Shown: positions 1-7,020 of the stretch, piece after piece
Layout of the letters: each line of letters begins with the position of its first letter
Position numbering within the stretch: the stretch's first letter is position 1
NCBI GenBank assembly: GCA_029882675.1
Contig: JAOUKJ010000046.1
Span: 1-14,537 of the forward strand
Direction: 5' to 3'
Source: Cyclobacteriaceae bacterium
Lineage (GTDB): Bacteria > Bacteroidota > Bacteroidia > Cytophagales > Cyclobacteriaceae
Length of the DNA stretch: 14,537 nucleotides
Made by a program: the position numbers and the translations under genes
The notes under the pieces: model-generated
Seen by the model: the letters and a program-made list of their open reading frames with translations, nothing else
The model's database searches: none
Told to the model about the DNA's origin: nothing

Positions 1-948
1 CATGAGTTCGTGATGGGGCACTTTTTTCAGTCATATTCTTTTAATCTGGACAAAACCCTCTATTTTTTCACCAGTGGAAGGTATGAATTTCTCAACAAAG
101 GTTTTGACCTCACGCTGGAGGCGCTTCAGATTTTAAATAAGATGATGATTAAGGCGAAGAGCAATATCACGGTGGTGATGTTCTTCATTACAAGACGACC
201 TGTGTGGTCTGTCAATCCGGATGTGTTGCACTCCAGGGCGGTAATGGAAGAAATTAGGCAGAATTGCGATTCCATTATTAAGCAGGTAGGAAAAAACCTT
301 TTTCTGTCAGCGGCAGCTTCAGATAAAGATCATCGGCTTCCGGATCTCAATGAATTGGTTGATGATTACTGGCGCTTGAGGTACAGAAGAACGCTTCAGT
401 CGTGGAAGGGGGATAGCTGGCCGATCATTGTTACGCACAACCTCGTTGATGATGTTAATGATGAGATACTATCCTTTTTGAGAAAAAACAACATGATTAA
501 CAGCCCGGATGATAAGGTGAAAATTGTGTATCACCCCGATTTTATCAATCCGACCAATCCGCTTTTTGGCATTGAATATGCAGACTTTGTCAGGGGTTGT
601 CATCTGGGAATATTTCCCAGTTATTATGAGCCGTGGGGCTATACTCCACTGGAAAGTATTGCGTTGGGAGTACCTACTGTAACTTCAGACTTGAGCGGCT
701 TTGGTGATTACGTATTGAAAAATGTGAAAAACCCGGATGAAAAGGGGGTATTTGTACTTGAGCGTTATAAAAAATATAATTCTGAAATAGCTGAAAAACT
801 GGCCGGAGTGATGTTTGATTATGTGAATAAACCCAGAAGCGAACGTATGATTGCGCGAAACAAAGCTGAAGATCTTTCTGAATCCTTTGATTGGGATAAA
901 CTTATTTCTTATTATGAGTCTGCATATAATATGAAGAAGAAGTCCTGA
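1..948 (+). CDS. Glycogen synthase, GT3 family (C-terminal part, cut by window edge)
   Basis: This is the C-terminal 315 residues of a glycosyltransferase family 3 glycogen synthase, which adds glucose from a nucleotide sugar to the non-reducing end of glycogen in the cytoplasm. The frame is open from base 1 (HEFVMGHFF...), so the gene begins outside the window, and the ATG at 10 is not the true start. The stretch LDKTLYFFTSGRYEFLNKG matches the fungal/animal-type enzyme. The signature GCHLGIFPSYYEPWGYTP followed by LSGFG (about residues 200-235 of the visible part) is the GT3 catalytic and nucleotide-sugar-binding region, with the family's conserved glutamate in YYEPWGYTP. The end (RSERMIARNKAEDLSESFDW) matches the conserved arginine-containing C-terminal helix. 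The long phosphorylated tail of eukaryotic enzymes is absent. It ends in TGA. The GT3 rather than GT5 (GlgA) type is known from Bacteroidota. I am confident of the family; the sugar donor is not visible in the sequence. Confidence 0.9.
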   Translation, partial: HEFVMGHFFQSYSFNLDKTLYFFTSGRYEFLNKGFDLTLEALQILNKMMIKAKSNITVVMFFITRRPVWSVNPDVLHSRAVMEEIRQNCDSIIKQVGKNLFLSAAASDKDHRLPDLNELVDDYWRLRYRRTLQSWKGDSWPIIVTHNLVDDVNDEILSFLRKNNMINSPDDKVKIVYHPDFINPTNPLFGIEYADFVRGCHLGIFPSYYEPWGYTPLESIALGVPTVTSDLSGFGDYVLKNVKNPDEKGVFVLERYKKYNSEIAEKLAGVMFDYVNKPRSERMIARNKAEDLSESFDWDKLISYYESAYNMKKKS

Positions 949-1053
949 CTTTTCGAATATTCTGACCTTACTCTATCCGGGAAAAAGAAATAATATGCTG
1001 CGATGGCAGTATGTAGCTGTATTCAATTGGCCTGATTATCTTTAAAAAAAATA

Positions 1054-1086
1054 AAAGCAGACAGATAACTGTATAAAGCGGACAGA
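1054..1086. repeat. 12-bp imperfect direct repeat upstream of ilvE, 21-bp period
   Basis: AAAGCAGACAGA (1054-1065) recurs as AAAGCGGACAGA (1075-1086), with 11 of 12 bases identical. The two copies start 21 bp apart, about two helical turns, so they would lie on the same face of the DNA. The second copy lies where a -33 element would be expected for the TAAATTTG at 1105. This is suggestive of a binding site for a dimeric or tandem regulator, but no regulator is identified. Confidence 0.4.
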
Positions 1087-1104
1087 GAAATTAGCTTTTT
1101 GTTT

Positions 1105-1112
1105 TAAATTTG
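1105..1112 (+). promoter_or_regulatory. Possible -7 promoter element of ilvE
   Basis: TAAATTTG matches the Bacteroidota -7 consensus TAnnTTTG and ends 19 bp before the ilvE start. No TTTG or TTG lies 19-21 bp upstream, so the -33 half is missing. Either an activator compensates (see the direct repeat at 1054-1086) or the match is accidental. Confidence 0.35.
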
Positions 1113-1131
1113 TGGTTTAAAGGAAAAAGCA

Positions 1132-2199
1132 ATGGTTGATTCAATGAAAATAAATGTAAACAGGGTTGAAAAGTCAAGGATTGGAGAAGTTGATTTTGAC
1201 AATATTTCGTTTGGTAAAATTTATAGTGATCACATGTTCAGGGCCAGCTACAAGAACGGACAGTGGAATACTTTTGATATTATCCCGTTTGGTTCGCTAT
1301 CAATCAGTCCGGCAAGCCAGACACTTCATTATGGGGTTTCGGTTTTTGAAGGGATGAAAGCCTACAAGAACGAGCAAGGACAACCCGTACTTTTTCGTCC
1401 CCTTGAAAACCAACGCAGACTTAACCGGTCGGCAGAGAGATTATGCATACCGGCACTTCCTGAAGAAATTTTTATGGAAGGCTTGACGCAATTATTGAAA
1501 ATGGATCAGGCGTGGATACCGGGACAGGAAAACACCGCCTTATATGTGAGGCCTTTTATTTTTTCTACGGAAGAATATATTGGAATTAAAACTTCAGATA
1601 GTTTTGATTTTTTGATCATTACCAGCCCGGTTGGCGCTTATTATTCTGCTCCGGTAAAAGTGAAAATCGAAATGGAATTTGCTCGTGCTGTTAGAGGGGG
1701 CACAGGCTATGCCAAAGCTGCCGGCAATTATGCAGGGTCACTTTATCCGGCTAAACTCGGACAGCAACAAGGCTATGACCAACTCATCTGGACCGATGGG
1801 CAGGAACATAAATACATCGAGGAGGCGGGAACGATGAACCTGATGTTTGTGATTGATGATGTACTCGTTACACCCGAACTTACCGACACCTTACTTCATG
1901 GTATTACACGCGACAGTATCCTCACGCTCGCCAGAGATATGGGAATACCTGTTGAAGAAAGAAAAATTACAGTGAACGAAGTGGTTTCTTCCCTTCAACA
2001 GGGAAATATGACGGATGCTTTTGGTGTGGGGACAGCGGCTACACTCACCCACATCTCAGTCATCGGATATGAAGGGACAGACTATATATTGCCTCCGGTT
2101 CAGGAAAGAACAATATCCAACCGACTAAAAGAGACTTTGGAAAATATAAAAAAAGGTCGGGCTGAAGATAAGTTTGGGTGGGTGGTTCCCGTTATATAG
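1132..2199 (+). CDS. ilvE: Branched-chain amino acid aminotransferase
   Basis: This is a PLP-dependent fold-type IV aminotransferase of 355 residues. It transfers the amino group between glutamate and the 2-oxo acids of valine, leucine and isoleucine, in the cytoplasm. It resembles the longer eukaryotic-type BCAT (group II) more than the roughly 310-residue E. coli IlvE. Visible marks are LHYGVSVFEGMKAY (about 66-79), FRPLENQRRLNRSAERL, the PLP-lysine region GYAKAAGNYAGSLYPA with Lys195 as the probable Schiff-base lysine, EAGTMNLMFV (about 231-240), and the GVGTAATLT region that would bind the PLP phosphate. The start at 1132 follows an A-rich leader (AAAGGAAAAAGC); an in-frame ATG at 1144 is an alternative giving a protein four residues shorter. 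It ends in TAG, and the next reading frame opens within about 16 bp, so the two may be co-transcribed. No ilv or leu biosynthesis neighbours are present. Confidence 0.93.
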   Translation: MVDSMKINVNRVEKSRIGEVDFDNISFGKIYSDHMFRASYKNGQWNTFDIIPFGSLSISPASQTLHYGVSVFEGMKAYKNEQGQPVLFRPLENQRRLNRSAERLCIPALPEEIFMEGLTQLLKMDQAWIPGQENTALYVRPFIFSTEEYIGIKTSDSFDFLIITSPVGAYYSAPVKVKIEMEFARAVRGGTGYAKAAGNYAGSLYPAKLGQQQGYDQLIWTDGQEHKYIEEAGTMNLMFVIDDVLVTPELTDTLLHGITRDSILTLARDMGIPVEERKITVNEVVSSLQQGNMTDAFGVGTAATLTHISVIGYEGTDYILPPVQERTISNRLKETLENIKKGRAEDKFGWVVPVI

Positions 2200-2215
2200 T
2201 TAAACCCGGAAAACT

Positions 2216-2692
2216 ATTAAACCTTTTTTATTCTTCTTTTTTGTATTGCTCTTACTCCTGAATGAATCCTCAGGCCAGGAGAAGTATCTGCTTTTAAAAA
2301 CAGGTAGGCGGCCTTTGGGAATCACATATTATGCAGGGGAGCAACTCCGGTTCAAATTGAGAGAGTTTTCAGAATATAATAGAGGAATTGTTGTCGGTTT
2401 CAAAGGTGATACGATTCAATTCGACTTCGGGGAAGTTTATGTCTACGATATTGTTGAAATTGATGTGAGAGCAAAAACAAACAAAGGGACAGCAAGAAGG
2501 ATACTTTTTTCCGGCTTTGGTTTTTTTGTAATGGACTGGGCTAATCAGAAAATACAGTATGGAACATATCAATTAAATCGTACAGTTATGGCCACATCAG
2601 GTGTGTTGGTGGCATCGGCTGGCATTTTTTACCTGATCAAACGCAAAAAATTTCAACCACGGGGCAGGAGGCATTTGTTGATCATGGGGTAA
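2216..2692 (+). CDS. Small exported or membrane protein of unknown function, probable ATT start
   Basis: I do not recognise a functional family. Read from the ATT at 2216, the protein has about 158 residues and begins (M)KPFLFFFFVLLLLLNESSGQ, a well-formed signal peptide with a likely cut before Gln21. The frame has no ATG upstream before the stop at 2201-2203. The first conventional alternative is TTG at 2246, which would start inside the hydrophobic core and give only a truncated signal sequence. The mature part is a basic/aromatic beta-rich domain (GITYYAGEQLRFKLREFSEYNRGIV..., then GDTIQFDFGEVYVYDIVEIDVR). Two hydrophobic stretches follow (about residues 95-105 and 125-140), then a basic tail (KRKKF, GRRH). 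The layout resembles short hypothetical proteins I recall from Cytophagales genomes. It lies 16 bp after ilvE. Either ATT really initiates translation, or an ATG was lost by mutation or sequencing error. Confidence 0.6.
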   Translation: MKPFLFFFFVLLLLLNESSGQEKYLLLKTGRRPLGITYYAGEQLRFKLREFSEYNRGIVVGFKGDTIQFDFGEVYVYDIVEIDVRAKTNKGTARRILFSGFGFFVMDWANQKIQYGTYQLNRTVMATSGVLVASAGIFYLIKRKKFQPRGRRHLLIMG

Positions 2693-2748
2693 CCCTAAAA
2701 TATGTTGACATCCGGATCAGTATGATTTTATTTGAAGTTGAGGTTTTC

Positions 2749-2779
2749 TTTGATACTGACTTAAGTAGGTATAACTTTG
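2749..2779 (+). promoter_or_regulatory. prfB promoter, Bacteroidota type
   Basis: TTTG (2749-2752) and TAACTTTG (2772-2779) are separated by 19 bp, matching the Bacteroidota primary sigma factor pattern TTTG-N19-21-TAnnTTTG. The -7 element ends 23 bp before the prfB start. Transcription would begin around 2785, giving a leader of about 18 nt. Confidence 0.7.
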
Positions 2780-2802
2780 CACTTCAGATAAAATTAAACC
2801 AG

Positions 2803-3901
2803 ATGACAACAGATCAATTGAAAGATTTAAAGGCTCGCGTTGATGCCTTGAGGAGGTACCTTTGACTACGATCGCAAGATTAGAGAAATAGAAGAAGAGG
2901 AACTCGTCACTTCCCAACCTGAATTTTGGAATAACCCGAAGGAAGCCGAACGTGTGTTGCAGGAAATCCGTTCAAAGAAAATTTGGACAGATAGCTTCAC
3001 GAAGGTAGATTCCGCATTGGGTGATTTGGAAACCTTATATGAGTTTTTTGAACTGGGTGAGGCTCAGGAAAGTGAAGTTGATGCTGAATATAATCATACG
3101 CTTAAAGCGCTGGAGGAACTGGAGTTCAAAAAGATGCTGAGCAATGAGGAAGATCAGCTAGGAGCGATGATTGAAATCAACCCGGGTGCCGGTGGTACGG
3201 AAAGCCAGGATTGGGCCGACATGCTCAACAGGATGTACATTATGTGGGGGGAGAAAAAAGGGTATAAGGTTAGGCAGGTCAACTATCAGGCGGGTGATGG
3301 AGCTGGAATTAAATCAGCGACATTGGAAATTGAGGGCGATTTCGCTTATGGTAATATGAAATCGGAGATTGGAGTTCACCGGCTAGTGAGAATATCGCCT
3401 TTTGACAGTGGTGGGCGCAGGCATACTTCCTTTGCTTCAGTATATGTATATCCGCTGGCAGAAGATAATATAGAGATTGATGTCAATCCGGCAGATGTGG
3501 AATTCCACACTTCCAGATCAGGGGGTGCCGGTGGTCAGAATGTGAATAAAGTGGAGACCAAAGTGCAACTTACCCATGTTCCTACAGGAATTGTAGTGGT
3601 TTGTCAGGTAGAGCGATCACAGCTGGCTAATAGGGAGCGTGCAATGAAAATGCTGAAGTCCAGGCTTTATCAAAAAGAACTGGAGAAGCGAAATGCAGAG
3701 CGTGACAAGGTGGAGAGTTCAAAGGCCAGTATTGATTTTGGAGGAGCCCAAATACGTAACTATGTACTCCATCCTTACAAGCTTATTAAAGACACACGTA
3801 CCGGAGTAGAACGGTCTGATGTTCAAAATGTACTGGATGGTGATTTAGACCAATACATTAAAGCTTTTTTATTGGCAGCTGAAGAGAAAAAGTCAGGTTA
3901 A
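2803..3901 (+). CDS. prfB: Peptide chain release factor 2, made by programmed +1 frameshift
   Basis: Release factor 2 recognises UGA and UAA stop codons and triggers release of the finished protein from the ribosome. The gene is in two frames. A 20-codon first part (MTTDQLKDLKARVDALRRYL, 2803-2862) meets an in-frame TGA at 2863. A +1 shift at CTT-TGA-C then joins DYDRKIREIEEEE... from 2864 to the TAA at 3899-3901, for 365 residues in all, the normal RF2 length. The second part carries the RF2 codon-recognition motif SPF (about residues 198-200, RISPFDSGGRRHTSF) and the peptidyl-hydrolysis motif GGQ (about 243-245, SRSGGAGGQNVNKVET). Gene callers that ignore the shift would start around 2954 and lose 50 residues. 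It has its own promoter and is followed by a strong terminator, so it is probably monocistronic. Low RF2 activity slows termination at the internal TGA and so raises frameshifting, a known autoregulatory loop. Confidence 0.96.
2851..2866 (+). promoter_or_regulatory. prfB programmed +1 frameshift site
   Basis: AGGAGG (2851-2856), a three-base spacer TAC, the slippery CTT (2860-2862), then the stop TGA followed by C (2863-2866). This is the canonical RF2 recoding signal: the internal Shine-Dalgarno-like sequence pairs with 16S rRNA in the elongating ribosome, the Leu-tRNA slips from CTT to TTT, and TGA followed by C is a weak stop. Joining the frames gives ...RRYL-DYDRK..., which matches the RF2 consensus YLDYD. 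Confidence 0.95.
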
Positions 3902-3929
3902 AGGTTACTCACTTATTCAAGTGTACCAA

Positions 3930-3981
3930 AAAGAAAAATATGTTTTCCAGCCCCAGAGGGCTGGAAAACATATTTTTCTTT
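3930..3981. terminator. Bidirectional terminator between prfB and recQ
   Basis: The arms at 3930-3953 and 3958-3981 are perfect reverse complements over 24 bp, closed by a four-base loop CAGA. The top of the stem is GC-rich (CCAGCCC against GGGCTGG). Both ends run into ATTTTTCTTT on the outgoing strand, so each direction sees a hairpin followed by a U-rich tract. It lies 28 bp after the prfB stop and 32 bp from the recQ stop, so it can serve both convergent genes. Confidence 0.93.
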
Positions 3982-4013
3982 AATCCCGAAAATACGCTTG
4001 CGGTTTTTAGGAA

Positions 4014-5927
4014 TTAGGTTTTTTGAAGTTGCCATCGTTCATTGTACTTCAGTACCTGGGTTTCCACGAGTTCGCGGACAACTTCCAGAAATTCTTGTTG
4101 GTTGTCAGGTTGTATTGCTTCAATGAGTTGGTCAATATCAACGGGATGTTCGCTGATAATATGTAATATCTGTGCTTTGTAGGTGATATGGTGAGAAACA
4201 GCATCATTTTTTTTATTACTGATGCACGTGTCACATATTCCACAGGTGGTATAATTAACTTCGCCAAAATATTCCAGCAGAATTTGTGAACGACACCGAT
4301 GGGTATTTTCAATGTAATCAATGATGGCCTTTGCTTTTAATTTTTCAGTTTTTTCCCGTTCTTTCAGCAGACGGGAGTTTAGGGGGAGTTCATTGGAATC
4401 AAACCGTGGAGTTATAAAGGTGAGTTGAGGCTTTTCTTTTTGCCAGTCGTAATCGATAATATTTTTTGAGGCCAGTAATTTCAATTCATTGATGACCTCT
4501 TTTTCACTTATTTTTAAAATACGGGCCACTTGTTTTTCTGATATTTTAACGAACTGTGTAAACATTTCACCCCCATAAATACGGAGTAATGTGCGTATAA
4601 AATAATCGTGTCTTTTATTTTCGATTTGAAATCGATAAAGATCTTCCTTCTTAAGCACAATCCAAATTTTTGACGGGGCGTCAAATGCTTCATTGAGTTG
4701 AAGTAAACCTTCATTTTCCATTTTCTTTATAGCGAAATACACCTTTCTGTGGGCCAGGTTAAATCGATTGGAAAATTCATTGATATCAAAGTCAAACCTT
4801 GCACCGTCATTGGAACCTACGGCTATTTTATAGTAATTGGCCAGCGCCTGATATACCTGGCGGATAAATTCTGCACTTGGATTGGCCAGATGTACATCAT
4901 TTTCCAATTTAATAAGATCGTGCGGTGAATAGAGGATAATGGCGTACGATTTTAATCCATCACGCCCGGCACGCCCGGCCTCCTGATAATAAGCTTCTGG
5001 GCTTGTCGGGGCTTCGAGATGTACAACTACCCTGACATTGGGTTTGTCAATGCCCATACCAAAGGCATTGGTAGAGACCATGACCCTTATTTGGTCTGTG
5101 ATCCACTGGTTTTGTTTTTTACTTCGTATATCCTGTCCCAGGCCGGCATGATAAAAATCCGCACTGATGCCATTTCTGATTAAAAATGCTGCAGTTTCAC
5201 GGGTTGCTTTACGGTTATTGATATAAACGATTGCACTTCCGGAAATCTTCCGGAGGATAGAAAGCAGCTTTTGTTCACGGGAGTCCGTTTTGCGAACAGC
5301 ATATGACAGGTTGGCCCGGGCAAAGCTCTTTTGGAAAATATGAGGTTCCCGTAAGTTAAGTTTTTCGACAATATCTTCTTTTACCTGTTCTGTAGCTGTT
5401 GCGGTCAGTGCAATGACGGGTGTTTGAGGAAACAAGGCAGTGAATTCCGCAATTTTTAGGTAAGGTGGACGAAAATCATATCCCCATTGAGATATGCAAT
5501 GAGCCTCATCAATGGCTATTAAGGCGAGATCCATTTTTTTAGCCCGCGCTATGAATAGTTCCGTTTGCAATCGTTCAGGAGAAACATAGAGAAATTTAAT
5601 ATTTCCATAAATGCAATTATCAAGGATGATATCTATTTCCCGGTACGATAATCCTGAATAAATGGCATTAGCCTTGATTTCTCTTTTGCTGAGTTGTTCC
5701 ACCTGGTCTTTCATCAGGGCTATAAGTGGTGTTACAACAATGGTTATACCTGATCTCATCAATCCAGGCACCTGAAAGCAAATGGATTTACCCCCGCCTG
5801 TGGGCAATAGGGCAAGGGTGTCATTACCAGCAGCGACAGTATTGACGATCTCCGCTTGTAGGGGCCTGAAAAGTTCATAACCCCAATACTCCTTTAATAC
5901 GTCATTGGCCTTTTCCATACATTTCAT
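4014..5927 (-). CDS. recQ: RecQ-family ATP-dependent DNA helicase (no HRDC domain)
   Basis: A 637-residue superfamily 2 helicase that unwinds DNA 3' to 5' in recombination and replication-fork repair. Visible motifs, in order: motif 0 FRPLQAEIV (about 20-28), Walker A LLPTGGGKS (40-48), TPLIALMKDQ (66-75), the DEAH box in IDEAHCISQWGYDFRPPY (139-156), ALTATAT (173-179), TNAFGMGIDKP (286-296) and YYQEAGRAGRDG (313-324). A RecQ zinc-binding region has Cys about 544 and CGICDTC (about 561-567). It ends with a short winged-helix-like RQC segment. The HRDC domain of E. coli RecQ is absent, so this is the shorter type that Bacteroidota often carry beside a longer RecQ. The start at 5927 has AGGGA just upstream; an ATG three codons in (MEKANDVL) is nearly as good. 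Convergent with prfB, divergent from tpiA. Confidence 0.93.
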   Translation of the reverse strand: MKCMEKANDVLKEYWGYELFRPLQAEIVNTVAAGNDTLALLPTGGGKSICFQVPGLMRSGITIVVTPLIALMKDQVEQLSKREIKANAIYSGLSYREIDIILDNCIYGNIKFLYVSPERLQTELFIARAKKMDLALIAIDEAHCISQWGYDFRPPYLKIAEFTALFPQTPVIALTATATEQVKEDIVEKLNLREPHIFQKSFARANLSYAVRKTDSREQKLLSILRKISGSAIVYINNRKATRETAAFLIRNGISADFYHAGLGQDIRSKKQNQWITDQIRVMVSTNAFGMGIDKPNVRVVVHLEAPTSPEAYYQEAGRAGRDGLKSYAIILYSPHDLIKLENDVHLANPSAEFIRQVYQALANYYKIAVGSNDGARFDFDINEFSNRFNLAHRKVYFAIKKMENEGLLQLNEAFDAPSKIWIVLKKEDLYRFQIENKRHDYFIRTLLRIYGGEMFTQFVKISEKQVARILKISEKEVINELKLLASKNIIDYDWQKEKPQLTFITPRFDSNELPLNSRLLKEREKTEKLKAKAIIDYIENTHRCRSQILLEYFGEVNYTTCGICDTCISNKKNDAVSHHITYKAQILHIISEHPVDIDQLIEAIQPDNQQEFLEVVRELVETQVLKYNERWQLQKT

Positions 5928-6026
5928 ATTTCCCTGCCGGAGGGCAATTCATTTTTATTAAAAGGCTTTTTGTTACAAATTACAAGATGCTATCCTGAAT
6001 AATTTATAAAGATGTGCAATGAGGCC

Positions 6027-6034
6027 CAAAAGTA
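6027..6034 (-). promoter_or_regulatory. Possible -7 promoter element of recQ
   Basis: Read on the minus strand this is TACTTTTG, a match to TAnnTTTG, about 100 bp upstream of the recQ start. No TTTG lies 19-21 bp further upstream on that strand, so only half of the promoter pattern is present and the call is tentative. Confidence 0.3.
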
Positions 6035-6195
6035 CAATAAAGACAGGTGCTTTGCTGCTTTTTTAAATGCAGTTCATTTTTAATAAAAAAAGAGCTCATT
6101 CCACTTTCAGCTTCGTTTTGACGTTATGGGAAGGTTAAATCCCTTCATTCCAATTGCGTTCGTTGGGGTAATCTGTGAATACGAATTGCATGTTC

Positions 6196-6228
6196 TTTGT
6201 TATTTTCAATGTGCAACCTTTATCTTTG
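6196..6228 (+). promoter_or_regulatory. tpiA promoter, Bacteroidota type
   Basis: TTTG (6196-6199) and TATCTTTG (6221-6228) are separated by 21 bp, fitting TTTG-N19-21-TAnnTTTG. The -7 element ends 23 bp before the ATG at 6252, the same distance as at prfB. This placement supports 6252 rather than the upstream ATG at 6126 as the tpiA start. Confidence 0.7.
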
Positions 6229-6251
6229 TGACAATAACTAATAACAGAACA

Positions 6252-7013
6252 ATGAGAAAGCAAATAGTAGCAGGAAACTGGAAGATGAACAATAATTACG
6301 ATGAGGGGCTGAAATTGGTCTCAGAAGTGGTAAATATGGCAAAGGATGAGTTAGGTCCTGATGTATACCTTGTTCTCGCCGCGCCTTTTATTCATCAAAA
6401 GGCCATTTCACAACTTTTATCCACAGGTGAAAATATTTATTTGGGTGCGCAAAACTGTCACGAAAAAGAAAATGGCGCATATACCGGTGAGGTGTCTGTA
6501 GCCATGTTAAGTTCCGTGGGCACAGAATATGTGATTATCGGACACAGTGAAAGAAGAGAGTATTTTCAGGAAACGAATGAACAGCTTGCGAAAAAAGTGG
6601 ATCTTGTCCTTTCGGGTAAGCTTACGCCCATTTTCTGTTGTGGAGAACCATTGGAAGTGCGCGAGCATGGCGATCCATATAAGCATGTCGAAAATCAAAT
6701 AGAGGAGAGCTTGTTTCATCTCAGCGCAGAAGATATTAAGAAAACAGTGATTGCTTACGAACCAATTTGGGCTATTGGCACAGGAAAAACAGCTACCTCA
6801 GACCAGGCGCAGTACATGCACGCTGCCATCAGAAATTGCCTGTCAAAAAAATATGGACAGGAAGTGGCTGGAGAAATATCCATTCTTTATGGTGGAAGTT
6901 GTAAGCCTTCAAATGCAAAAGAGCTGTTTTCCTGTGAAGATGTTGACGGAGGGCTGATAGGGGGAGCTTCTCTTAATGCACGCGATTTTATAGATATTGC
7001 CAAATCATTTTAA
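6252..7013 (+). CDS. tpiA: Triosephosphate isomerase
   Basis: Interconverts dihydroxyacetone phosphate and glyceraldehyde 3-phosphate in glycolysis and gluconeogenesis, as a cytoplasmic TIM-barrel dimer. The 253-residue protein starts MRKQIVAGNWKMN, with the substrate-binding Asn9 and Lys11 of the NWK motif. The electrophilic histidine is His98 in IIGHSERR, and the catalytic base is Glu170 in AYEPIWAIGTGKTA, which also forms the flexible loop 6. The phosphate-binding YGGS (213-216) and GGAS (237-240) are present. Length is typical. I chose ATG 6252 because the family begins at this point and a good promoter lies just upstream; the frame could be extended to ATG 6126, adding 42 unrelated residues. 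The prmA start follows the TAA stop after 7 bp, so the two are very likely one operon. Confidence 0.96.
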   Translation: MRKQIVAGNWKMNNNYDEGLKLVSEVVNMAKDELGPDVYLVLAAPFIHQKAISQLLSTGENIYLGAQNCHEKENGAYTGEVSVAMLSSVGTEYVIIGHSERREYFQETNEQLAKKVDLVLSGKLTPIFCCGEPLEVREHGDPYKHVENQIEESLFHLSAEDIKKTVIAYEPIWAIGTGKTATSDQAQYMHAAIRNCLSKKYGQEVAGEISILYGGSCKPSNAKELFSCEDVDGGLIGGASLNARDFIDIAKSF

Positions 7014-7020
7014 TAAAAAC

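Larger units (their letters stand above)
5928..6251. other. Divergent intergenic region between recQ and tpiA
   Basis: This 324-bp AT-rich stretch has no convincing gene. It holds the tpiA promoter (6196-6228) and, on the minus strand, a possible recQ -7 element (6027-6034). A frame open from ATG 6126 runs into tpiA, but its 42 extra residues resemble no triosephosphate isomerase sequence, and the tpiA promoter lies inside it. I see no hairpin terminator and no riboswitch. Confidence 0.6.

Noticed and set aside
995..1012. Short hairpin (ATGCTGC / GCAGTAT) after the glycogen synthase gene as a terminator
   Set aside because: Only about 7 bp including a G-T pair, and no T-run follows it; it would be a weak terminator at best.
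2705..2726. TTGACA followed by TATGAT before prfB, like an E. coli sigma-70 promoter
   Set aside because: The spacing is only 10 bp instead of about 17, and a better Bacteroidota-type promoter lies just downstream at 2749-2779.
2954..3901. prfB as a 315-residue gene starting at 2954
   Set aside because: It would lose the N-terminal 50 residues of RF2; the frameshift site upstream restores the full 365-residue protein.
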